Shown here piece by piece: positions 1 through 7,270 of a DNA stretch of 44,495 nt. The stretch spans positions 1-44,495 of the forward strand of contig VSPG01000016.1 of NCBI GenBank assembly GCA_009775265.1, written 5' to 3'. Within the stretch, counting starts at the first letter, position 1, and each line of letters starts with the position of its first letter. The notes beneath the pieces are model-generated. The model was given only the letters and a program-made list of their open reading frames with translations, ran no database searches and had not been told where the DNA came from. Position numbers and translations under genes: made by a program. Origin of the DNA: Muribaculaceae bacterium (GTDB lineage Bacteria > Bacteroidota > Bacteroidia > Bacteroidales > Muribaculaceae).

Positions 1-4
1 GTTG

Positions 5-35
5 CAAAGTTATGCATATTTTTTTGAATGGGCAA
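5..35 (-). promoter_or_regulatory. Leftward promoter at window edge
   Basis: Read on the minus strand, positions 12-5 spell TAACTTTG, a full match to the Bacteroidetes -7 box TAnnTTTG. TTG lies at 35-33, a spacing of 20 nt. Transcription would run out of the left edge, so a minus-strand gene probably begins just outside the window, divergent to the fimbria operon. The motif match is seen directly; activity is inferred. Confidence 0.6.
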
Positions 36-155
36 GTATTTTCAAATAAAAAAATCGGCAATTTTGTGTTGTCGTTATAAATCAGCGAATTATGTTTTGC
101 GATATTTTGAGATTAAATAAAATCATAAAAAATAGCGAAATAATAATGGATAAAA

Positions 156-188
156 TTGGGGATTATTAAAAATATTTTGTTAACTTTG
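156..188 (+). promoter_or_regulatory. Candidate promoter of the fimbria operon
   Basis: TAACTTTG at 181-188 fully matches TAnnTTTG. The nearest upstream TTG (156-158) is 22 nt away, slightly longer than the usual 19-21. No other full -7 match was seen between here and the first start codon at 644. This makes it the best candidate, though a long way upstream. Confidence 0.45.
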
Positions 189-643
189 CGGATAGTATGG
201 TGCATGCCATAAAATAGTAGAATTTTATTCCTAAATCATAGGCGATTCTATCGCAACTGAAATGAGACCTTGTAGAATCAATAATACGAAGACACACGTT
301 TTTGTTTGGGCTAAAGTTCAGGCGATTACGATTTTACCCCTCCCCCCATTCTTCAAACCACTGTAGGTCAACGATTTACGCGTCCCGCGACGCATTTTGT
401 CGCGCAGGGGGGGGCGGATGGGCGCTTCCTGTATTCCCGAAACATATCAGTGATACATCGTGCTGAACGCGAAAATGCGTTCCGTGCGGTGTTTTGCGTA
501 TATCGTGCCGGCCACAGTGCATTGAAATCGGCAGCATGGCATGCTGTACGTGGAATAAAAACTCTTTTTAATCTTTCGTTTGGCAGGATAGTAACGGGAA
601 TACTCTATACTCAAGTTTTTTCAGAATAATTACAGATATTGAC

Positions 644-1228
644 ATGAAACATGCATTTTTTCTTTTGACGACAATTCTGGCTTCGGCATTCGGCATGAGA
701 TGTGCCGGGCAGGAATTTGCGGTCAAGACAAATGTCCTTTATGATGCCACTATGACTATCAACCTTGGTGCCGAACTGGAGGTGGCGCCGAAATGGTCGG
801 TGGAGCTATCGGGCAATTTCAACGGATGGAATATGGGCAACGGACGCCGATGGAAGCATTGGCTCGTGCAGCCGGAGGCGCGATATTGGTTCTGCGAAGC
901 CTTGGGCGGCCATTTCCTCGGCATGCACTTGCTTGGTGGCAAATACAATATAGGCCACCTCGGATTCGCCCGCGACATTCTCGGCTACAATTTCAGTATG
1001 CTGCGCACGCACCGCTACCAAGGCTGGATGGCCGGTGCGGGTGTTGCCTACGGCTACAGCTGGATGCTCGGACGCCACTGGAATTTCGAGGCCGAGATAG
1101 GGCTGGGGTGGGTGTACACGAAGTACGACCGCTTTGAATGCGCCGGCTGCGGACGCCGCAACGGCTCCGGGCATAAGAATTATGTGGGTCCAACGAAGGC
1201 GGCTTTGTCGCTTGTGTATGTTTTCTAA
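644..1228 (+). CDS. DUF3575 domain-containing protein
   Basis: A 194-residue protein with a cleavable-looking signal peptide (hydrophobic residues 5-20, then a possible cleavage site near the CAG preceding QEFAVKTN). The mature part starts with VKTNLLYD-like residues (VKTNVLYDATMTINLGAE), the hallmark of the DUF3575 family. It is rich in aromatic, alternating segments and ends in SLVYVF, as expected for a small outer-membrane or periplasmic beta-barrel. In Bacteroidales, DUF3575 genes commonly head FimA/Mfa1 fimbria loci next to a DUF3868 gene, and that is the arrangement here (22 nt gap to the next gene). It is first in the operon. A role in fimbria export or assembly at the outer membrane is inferred from context; the family has no assigned reaction. 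Confidence 0.85.
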   Translation: MKHAFFLLTTILASAFGMRCAGQEFAVKTNVLYDATMTINLGAELEVAPKWSVELSGNFNGWNMGNGRRWKHWLVQPEARYWFCEALGGHFLGMHLLGGKYNIGHLGFARDILGYNFSMLRTHRYQGWMAGAGVAYGYSWMLGRHWNFEAEIGLGWVYTKYDRFECAGCGRRNGSGHKNYVGPTKAALSLVYVF

Positions 1229-1250
1229 CTCATAATTATATAACAGCAAT

Positions 1251-2663
1251 ATGAGATTCAAGAACTTTTTCGCAGCTATGCTCCTTGTCGGCTTTACGCT
1301 GCCTGTCGCGCACGGTGCCGATGGCGACTTGTTGCCTGCAGAGGTGCGTGTCGAGCGCATCGAGCGCTCCGAAAACAACCTTTTCGTGACGTTCCAACTC
1401 GATTTTACCGACCTTAAGCTCAATAGCAACCGCGAAGTGTCGTTCATTCCGGCCATATGCGCCGGCGACAGTTCCGTGACGCTGCCCAAAGTGGTGGTGG
1501 CAGGTCGCAACCGATACATTCAGAACCAGCGCAAGCGACGTCCGGCCGCAGGCGACGTGCTCACACGCTCAGGCGGTGTGGTCGATTATGCCGTCATGGT
1601 GCCTTATCGCAAGTGGATGGAGAATTCCCGTCTTGTGATAGCCGAGGATGTGTGCGGCTGCGGTTTTTCCGTGCTGTCGTCCACGTCCAAAGAGGTGGCG
1701 CACATCGACCTTCGCGAACTCGTGTTCGCTCCGCAATGGGCCTATGTGGTGCCGGCGGTCGAGACCCGCAAGGCCCGCAATGCAAGCGGTTCGGCTTATA
1801 TCGACTTCCGTGTCAACCGCACCGACATCGATCCCGCGTATCGCCGCAATCCTCAGGAACTTGCCGCCATACGCGACACCATTGACATGATCAAGAACGA
1901 CCCCGATTCGCGTATCGACGCAGTCGACATCACAGGCTACGCATCGCCTGAAGGTTCCTATGCCAACAATGAGCGCCTCGCGCGAGGCCGCACGGCATCG
2001 CTGGCCGACTATGTCTGCTCGCTGTACGATTTCCCCCGCGAACTGCTGCACACGTCGTCGGTGGCGGAAGACTGGGCCGGCTTGATTAAATATGTGGAAG
2101 GCTCATCGCTGGCCGACCGCGAAGCCATTCTTACTCTCATCTCCGACGAATCCATTGAGCCCGATGTGCGCGACAACCGCCTCCGTGTGCGCTTTCCCGA
2201 GCAGTACGCGTTCCTGCTGCGAGAAGTATACCCATCGCTGCGACACTCTGATTACAAGGTGAACTACACCGTGCAGTCGTTCTCCGACCCGGCAAAGATA
2301 GCCAAGGTGATGAAAGAGAATCCCCGCAAGCTGTCGCTTCATGAGATGTACACCCTTGCGCAGACCCTTCCGTCCGACTCGGAAGATTTCCGCGAAGTGT
2401 TCGAAGTGGCTGTGCGCCTTTACCCCGACGACCCCGTGGCCAATCTGAATGCCGCGTTCACAGCCATGCGTTTCGGCGATCTCGGCAACGCCGGGCGTTA
2501 TCTCGCCAAAGCCGGCGACTCGACATCCGCAGTCTATGCCCGCGGCATATTCGCTGCAATGCAGGGCGATTACGAAGCTGCCCGCCGGAATCTGGAAAGC
2601 GTAAGTACATTGCCGCAGGCCGCCGACGCCCTCGGCCAACTGCGCGAAATGGGCAAAATATAA
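1251..2663 (+). CDS. DUF3868 / OmpA-like fimbria-associated protein
   Basis: A 470-residue exported protein with a signal peptide (residues 1-23, ending AHGADG). The N-terminal half (about 25-180) resembles DUF3868, a beta-rich region typical of fimbria loci. The middle (about 190-330) has an OmpA-C-like pattern: YIDFRVNRTDIDPAYRRN, then a segment with ITGYASPEGSYANNERLARGRT, the usual NxxLSxxRA-type peptidoglycan-binding signature. The C-terminal 120 residues look like helical TPR-type repeats (NLNAAFTAMRFGDLGNAGRYL). A plausible role is anchoring the fimbria assembly site to peptidoglycan. It is followed 45 nt later by the major fimbrillin gene. The family assignment is by recognition; the anchoring role is inferred. 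Confidence 0.8.
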   Translation: MRFKNFFAAMLLVGFTLPVAHGADGDLLPAEVRVERIERSENNLFVTFQLDFTDLKLNSNREVSFIPAICAGDSSVTLPKVVVAGRNRYIQNQRKRRPAAGDVLTRSGGVVDYAVMVPYRKWMENSRLVIAEDVCGCGFSVLSSTSKEVAHIDLRELVFAPQWAYVVPAVETRKARNASGSAYIDFRVNRTDIDPAYRRNPQELAAIRDTIDMIKNDPDSRIDAVDITGYASPEGSYANNERLARGRTASLADYVCSLYDFPRELLHTSSVAEDWAGLIKYVEGSSLADREAILTLISDESIEPDVRDNRLRVRFPEQYAFLLREVYPSLRHSDYKVNYTVQSFSDPAKIAKVMKENPRKLSLHEMYTLAQTLPSDSEDFREVFEVAVRLYPDDPVANLNAAFTAMRFGDLGNAGRYLAKAGDSTSAVYARGIFAAMQGDYEAARRNLESVSTLPQAADALGQLREMGKI

Positions 2664-2708
2664 ACTTAATCAATCCTAACTAATATAGTAACTTTAATTA
2701 TTTACGCA

Positions 2709-4652
2709 ATGAGAACATTTAAAACATCAGCCGGAGCCATGGCGCTTGCCATGATGCTCGGACTGGCCTCATGCTCATCCGAAGAGCATATCACCGGCGG
2801 CAACGAAGTGGCGGAAATAGACGAAACGCGCTTCATGACAGTGGCTCTTTCCGCACCCCGCGACGGCGGCCGCGGGTTTGAAGACGGGACCAAGGACGAA
2901 AGTGCTGTAAAACGCCTTGATTTCCTGTTCTACGACCGAGACGGAAATCCCACGGCCACGCCTCAGAGCTTTACCGGAGACGAACTTAACTCCGAATTTA
3001 AAGATTCTGAAAACAATAATGTAACCCGTATATGGACTTCGGTTGTACCCGTGCAACTTACACAAGGCAAAAACCTTCCTTCGCAGGTAATCTGCATCGT
3101 AAATGCCGATGCTGGAAGAATTACACAGTTCAGCCAAAAAACGTTGGCTGAACTCAGAGACGCTGACGACGGCCAACTTTACCATGATGGATGTTTCACA
3201 ATGACAAATTCGGTGTACTATGGAAAGAACACTCTTACCGGTGAGCAAAAAAGCCGTCTGTGTGCGACTCCCATCAACAACGGCATGCTGTTTAAAACGG
3301 AAGATGAAGCAAAACAGGCTATAGAAGCTTCCGGAGATGCCGCTATGGTAAATATCTATGTGGAGCGTCTGGCTGCCAAGGTGGGCCTGACAATGGATGC
3401 CGGTGCGCCTAAAGCCTACACATTGCAGAACGGGGATACCGGTACCGGCACCATCAATCTCGTTTTCACGCCTCAGTATTGGTTTATGAATGCCATAGCT
3501 AAAAACACATACGTTACCAAGCGTTATGGCGTACCGGCAACAGAAGGCACCGGCATCACCATGGACCCCGGCTTCGCAAATGTAAATGCCAACTTCCAGA
3601 ATACCGGTATGGCCGATACATGGAATAGCGAAACCAATCATCGTTCCTATTGGGGGTGCTCTCCCTCCTACAATGAAAACAATTTCCCGATGGTATCCGA
3701 CCAGGTGAACGACCCCGAGAACGATCAAAAGAAAGAGGGGAACTACGCACAAAACTACTATTCATTCAATCAAGTGGCGGATATGGCTACCGGTGACATC
3801 TACGGCCAGGCAATTGAATATAAAGACGGCTTTGCTATCTCCAACACTGGAGCATCCACAACCGGCTACATCTATACTCGCGAAACGACAACCTCAATAT
3901 TCCGAATAAGGGACGTTGAGAATGGCAATCCCGCCGCTACAATAGGCTCCGCAGTAATTGTAGGCCAGTACAAGGTAGAAGGCAGCACAGCAGCCGCTAC
4001 TACTTTCTATGTAGACCGCAACAACGGCACAAACGGCACCTATTATGCAACAATGGGCAAAGCAAGAGAAGTCCTTGCCGAGCGCAATGGCTTTGTATTT
4101 AGCGACGCCGCCGGTACTACAGCTCTTACTGCAAGCGCATTTGTTCTTGAGCATCCTAAAGCTTCCGTACGCGAAAAAATGCCGAACAGCAATATTGCCG
4201 GCCGCCTCGTGACGCTTCAGCTTGCCAATGTGCCAGACGATGCATATTACTTCGACGGCCAACAATTCGTAAAAATTACGGCTGACAACATTGCTGCCGC
4301 AAACGCCCAGCTTGCCGCAGGCATAGGCTATCTTGACATGTTCCGCAACGGACGTGCGTTCTTCAGTGTGCCCATCCGTCACCTCGGGTGGCCCACTGCC
4401 GATGCCACCACGGAAGCCACCCTGCTGAAAGACGGCATGTATCAGTGGAAGAACATGCGCGTAGGCGATCTCGGAATCGTGCGCAACCATGTGTACACAC
4501 TCAACATTTCGACAATCGCAGGTCTCGGAACAGGTCTGCGCAGCGACGACCAGCCCATCGTGCCCCCCGTAGGCGAAACCAAGCAATACGTGGCTGCACG
4601 CCTCAACATACTTGCCTGGAATGTTGTTCCGGGATGGGAAGTTGATCTTTAA
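2709..4652 (+). CDS. Mfa1/FimA-type major fimbrial subunit (lipoprotein precursor)
   Basis: A 647-residue protein with a type II signal peptide: hydrophobic residues 9-20, lipobox GLASC with Cys22. The N-terminal domain has the fimbrillin pattern of a beta-strand set including VKRLDFLFYDRDGNP. The C-terminus ends in LNILAWNVVPGWEVDL, the conserved end of Mfa1-type major subunits, which supplies a beta-strand to the next subunit. In this class the lipoprotein is carried to the outer membrane and trimmed by a trypsin-like protease at an Arg in the first domain before donor-strand polymerisation. Arg residues around 54-60 (APRDGGRGF) are candidates. It sits third in the operon and is followed by a strong hairpin. 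At 647 residues it is longer than Porphyromonas Mfa1 (about 560). The shaft-subunit role follows from family and position; confidence is high for the family, lower for shaft versus accessory. Confidence 0.85.
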   Translation: MRTFKTSAGAMALAMMLGLASCSSEEHITGGNEVAEIDETRFMTVALSAPRDGGRGFEDGTKDESAVKRLDFLFYDRDGNPTATPQSFTGDELNSEFKDSENNNVTRIWTSVVPVQLTQGKNLPSQVICIVNADAGRITQFSQKTLAELRDADDGQLYHDGCFTMTNSVYYGKNTLTGEQKSRLCATPINNGMLFKTEDEAKQAIEASGDAAMVNIYVERLAAKVGLTMDAGAPKAYTLQNGDTGTGTINLVFTPQYWFMNAIAKNTYVTKRYGVPATEGTGITMDPGFANVNANFQNTGMADTWNSETNHRSYWGCSPSYNENNFPMVSDQVNDPENDQKKEGNYAQNYYSFNQVADMATGDIYGQAIEYKDGFAISNTGASTTGYIYTRETTTSIFRIRDVENGNPAATIGSAVIVGQYKVEGSTAAATTFYVDRNNGTNGTYYATMGKAREVLAERNGFVFSDAAGTTALTASAFVLEHPKASVREKMPNSNIAGRLVTLQLANVPDDAYYFDGQQFVKITADNIAAANAQLAAGIGYLDMFRNGRAFFSVPIRHLGWPTADATTEATLLKDGMYQWKNMRVGDLGIVRNHVYTLNISTIAGLGTGLRSDDQPIVPPVGETKQYVAARLNILAWNVVPGWEVDL

Positions 4653-4674
4653 TCTATCCTGACTCCACATCTTT

Positions 4675-4720
4675 ATACCGGTGCTGCGGCACCGCTGCAG
4701 CACCGGTATTTATTCCTCTC
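4675..4720 (+). terminator. Intrinsic terminator or attenuator after the major fimbrillin gene
   Basis: A perfect 13-bp inverted repeat, ATACCGGTGCTGC at 4675-4687 and its complement at 4697-4709, with a 9-nt loop, followed by TTTATTCCTC. It lies 23 nt after the fimbrillin stop. The T tract is weak, so partial read-through into the Mfa2-like gene is likely rather than full termination. Confidence 0.7.
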
Positions 4721-4886
4721 GCATTCTCTCCGCTTCGCCGGCCCGGCACAGGGCACTTTTTCCAGCGACGCACACATGCGACGCCACTTGACTCGACAAA
4801 TACGAGACCGGCAACTATCCGGTCCACAACATATACACTATACGGAATACTATTTCGACCGAAAATTAAAAAAACGATATAAACCA

Positions 4887-5915
4887 ATGAAACGAACCCT
4901 GCATACAGTGCTTGCTGCCGCCGCCATTTTCGGCATATCCGCATTAAGTGCGTGTGATTCCGCTATTTTTGACAATGAGGGCGACTGCAGCGTACATTAT
5001 CAAGTTCCGTTCGCATATACGAAGAACATAATCCAGGCCGATGCATTTGCCTCACAGGTGTCGAAAGTCACCCTTCTTGTGTTCGACAAAAACGGCAATC
5101 TCGTGTTGCGGAAGACGGAATCGGGCGACGCAGTGAAGCGCACCGGCTACAAAATGGATGTGGAACTCACCCCCGGCACGTACGACATGCTGGCATGGTG
5201 CGAAGGCGCATCGCCCATGGACATGCACACGGCGTTTGCGATAGGCGACGGCACGCGTCCCGCCGATTTTGACGCGCATCTGCCGTTGCAGGAAAAGGAT
5301 GCGGCGGTTTATTCGGACAAGGACATCGTGCCCCTGTTCCATGGAATGAGCACCGGTGTGGTGTGCGGGAAGGGCGACTACGGCTACATAGATTTGCCCC
5401 TAATCGACCTTACAAAGGACACCAATGTGATAAAAGTGTTGCTTGAGAACCTCGACGGACGCGAAATGAAGGAGTCGGATTTCAGTATACGCATAACGGC
5501 TGACAACTCCGAGATGAACTACCTTAATGAGGTCGTAGGGGAAAAAGCGTTTGAATACCGGCCGTGGAGCCTCAGCCGTGTCAGCAGCGAGCGAGACGAA
5601 GCGAGAGCGTCGTCAACAACGGTTTCAGGCTTGTTTGCCGAATGCACCATGGGCAGGCTTATGACCGACCGCAAGCCCATGTTGATAGTGACACGCTGCG
5701 AAGACGGCAAGGACATAATAAAACTCGACCTTGTGAGCGCACTGCTGATGGTGAAAGGCAATTATCACGGCTCTTTCTCAAACCAGCAGTACCTCGACCG
5801 TATGGACGAGCATGTATTGTCGTTCTATATTGACGACAGCCTCAACTGGTACACGGCCAATGGAATACTTATAAACGGATGGGCCGTAGTGCCACCACAG
5901 TATGAAGAATTTTAA
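4887..5915 (+). CDS. FimB/Mfa2-family fimbrial anchor lipoprotein
   Basis: I chose the ATG at 4887 (342 residues) over an upstream in-frame ATG at 4776, because 4887 starts directly at a lipoprotein signal peptide: MKRT, hydrophobic stretch, lipobox ALSAC with Cys23. The mature protein begins with DSAIFDNEGDCSVHYQVPF and then VTLLVFDKNGNLV, the FimB/Mfa2 pattern. In Porphyromonas, FimB and Mfa2 are non-polymerising subunits that terminate the fibre at the cell surface and control its length. The gene follows the major subunit by 234 nt containing a hairpin, so its expression is probably lower than that of the shaft. The family is recognised from sequence; the anchor role is by homology. Confidence 0.82.
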   Translation: MKRTLHTVLAAAAIFGISALSACDSAIFDNEGDCSVHYQVPFAYTKNIIQADAFASQVSKVTLLVFDKNGNLVLRKTESGDAVKRTGYKMDVELTPGTYDMLAWCEGASPMDMHTAFAIGDGTRPADFDAHLPLQEKDAAVYSDKDIVPLFHGMSTGVVCGKGDYGYIDLPLIDLTKDTNVIKVLLENLDGREMKESDFSIRITADNSEMNYLNEVVGEKAFEYRPWSLSRVSSERDEARASSTTVSGLFAECTMGRLMTDRKPMLIVTRCEDGKDIIKLDLVSALLMVKGNYHGSFSNQQYLDRMDEHVLSFYIDDSLNWYTANGILINGWAVVPPQYEEF

Positions 5916-5942
5916 GAGTCCATACAACAGAATGCTTATCCG

Positions 5943-7265
5943 ATGGCTATAAAGAATTCCACATACAGCATATGCCGGAAACTTTCCGCTCTTGCGCTTT
6001 TTGCAGGTGCGGCGGCGTGCTCGCACAGCGATGACCCCATGGCTCCCGTAGCCGGAGATGGCGTTGAATTCCGCTTTGAAATTGTCACAGGCAGCCTCGT
6101 TCCGGCAGTTTCCGGCGGCTCAAGAGCCGTCACTATGCCTGCCAATACCCAGCAGGGCACATTGGCGGAAAACTATCTCGACCTCGAGAATATCACTTTT
6201 CTGTTTTTCGATGCCGACAAGCGCCTGATAGCGCCTTTCCACCCCGAAGTCATGCCAGTCGAAGACAGCCGCTTCGTGCGCTACGAGGTATCGGCGGAAG
6301 TGGCTGACGCCTATTTCACGCGTCCGTCCACTCCGCAGGTGACCTTTTACATAATGGCTCTGGCAAACTACTCCGCGTTCGACCCCCGGAACTTCAATTT
6401 CACCCGTGGTATGAGCATGGAAGCGGTTTTCGATGCCGCGCCATCGTTCCGGATGCCCGAGGCCTCGCCATGGTGGTATCCGCATATAGAGACACTCGAC
6501 GGCAGCAGCGGCGCATGGCCTACCGCTCCGCAGCACATCCCAATGGCCGGAGTGCAGCGTTTCACCGTGGATGCTTCGGAGTTCACATCTTCAAATGAAA
6601 GAATAGAACTGACAAAAGACATAAACATGCTCCGTGCCATGGCCAAAATAGAGGTGATAGACCGAATAGAGGCTGTGGGCAAGGGCGTGGACACCACGCA
6701 GCCGCCTGCCGACAAAAGAGCCAGCATCGAAAAAGTGGAGCTGATGGGGTGCTACAGCCGTGGCGGAATTCTTCCGAACATGGCACAGTGGGATAAGCGC
6801 GGCGATATTGAGACCGATTATGTGTCGGCTCCGTCCGTTCCGTCTTCGGCCTCATACAAGGAGCCATACGCATTCAACGGCCAAAACGTGGATAATTCGG
6901 ATGCCATTCGTTATTTCGGCGAAGACGAGACCGCAACAGCCGCCCGTGAAGACGGATGCAAGGTGTTTTCCGTTTATGTGCCTGAATATAAAGTGCCCAC
7001 CGACGGGGCCGAGAAAGCATGGCTGCAGGTGACGGTGCAGAACCTCGGAGGGTCGGTGCAGGTCGGCGGCGCGTCGTCGGTTCTCTATAAACTCAAGCTC
7101 ACAAGCTACGGCACAGACGGGGCTCCGGCTGGTGCGGAAATCCCGTTGCTGAGAAACAGCATCTACCGCTACGAAGTAGTGTCGGTGTCCACCAGCCTCA
7201 TCAACGTGCAGTGGACCGTATGCTCGATGACACCCGAAGTGGTTGATATACCCGATTTTAATTGA
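5943..7265 (+). CDS. Fimbrillin-like accessory lipoprotein
   Basis: A 440-residue lipoprotein precursor: signal peptide with lipobox GAAAC (Cys26). The N-terminal domain carries a fimbrillin-type strand NITFLFFDADKRLIAPF and the middle MLRAMAKIEVIDRIEAVG, a signature seen in FimA/Mfa-type minor subunits where a conserved segment reads like RxxAKIxV. The C-terminus (YRYEVVSVSTSLINVQWTVC) gives a terminal beta-strand with W. It is positioned after the Mfa2-like gene, where Porphyromonas loci have the minor subunits Mfa3/Mfa4 or FimC/FimD. It most likely forms part of the adapter or tip complex; which one cannot be told from sequence alone. Its stop overlaps the upstream region of the next gene, with 5 nt between stop and the chosen downstream ATG. 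Confidence 0.75.
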   Translation: MAIKNSTYSICRKLSALALFAGAAACSHSDDPMAPVAGDGVEFRFEIVTGSLVPAVSGGSRAVTMPANTQQGTLAENYLDLENITFLFFDADKRLIAPFHPEVMPVEDSRFVRYEVSAEVADAYFTRPSTPQVTFYIMALANYSAFDPRNFNFTRGMSMEAVFDAAPSFRMPEASPWWYPHIETLDGSSGAWPTAPQHIPMAGVQRFTVDASEFTSSNERIELTKDINMLRAMAKIEVIDRIEAVGKGVDTTQPPADKRASIEKVELMGCYSRGGILPNMAQWDKRGDIETDYVSAPSVPSSASYKEPYAFNGQNVDNSDAIRYFGEDETATAAREDGCKVFSVYVPEYKVPTDGAEKAWLQVTVQNLGGSVQVGGASSVLYKLKLTSYGTDGAPAGAEIPLLRNSIYRYEVVSVSTSLINVQWTVCSMTPEVVDIPDFN

Positions 7266-7270
7266 TAGTC

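Larger units (their letters stand above)
1..643 (+). other. Noncoding leader region upstream of the fimbria operon
   Basis: No convincing gene is seen. The first 200 nt are AT-rich and the rest is GC-richer. It holds a candidate promoter (156-188), a C4TC6 tract (337-347), a G8 tract (407-414), and three short hairpins: 386-404 (CGCGAC/GTCGCG), 465-482 (GAACGC/GCGTTC) and 532-546 (CAGCATG/CATGCTG around one base). If transcription starts near 195, the fimbria operon has a leader of roughly 450 nt. I looked for paired inverted repeats flanking a promoter, as in invertible fimbrial promoters, and did not find any. Confidence 0.6.

Noticed and set aside
1..643. Invertible fimbrial promoter
   Set aside because: I searched for paired long inverted repeats flanking the candidate promoter and found only short local hairpins; no recombinase gene is in the window.
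806..1519. Minus-strand 237-residue open frame
   Set aside because: Antisense to the DUF3575 and DUF3868 genes; no recognisable domain and it follows their codon periodicity.
2775..4703. Two long minus-strand frames (325 and 269 residues) in the major fimbrillin gene
   Set aside because: Shadows of the sense gene; composition is odd (Cys, His and Ile-rich) and no start signal or domain is seen.
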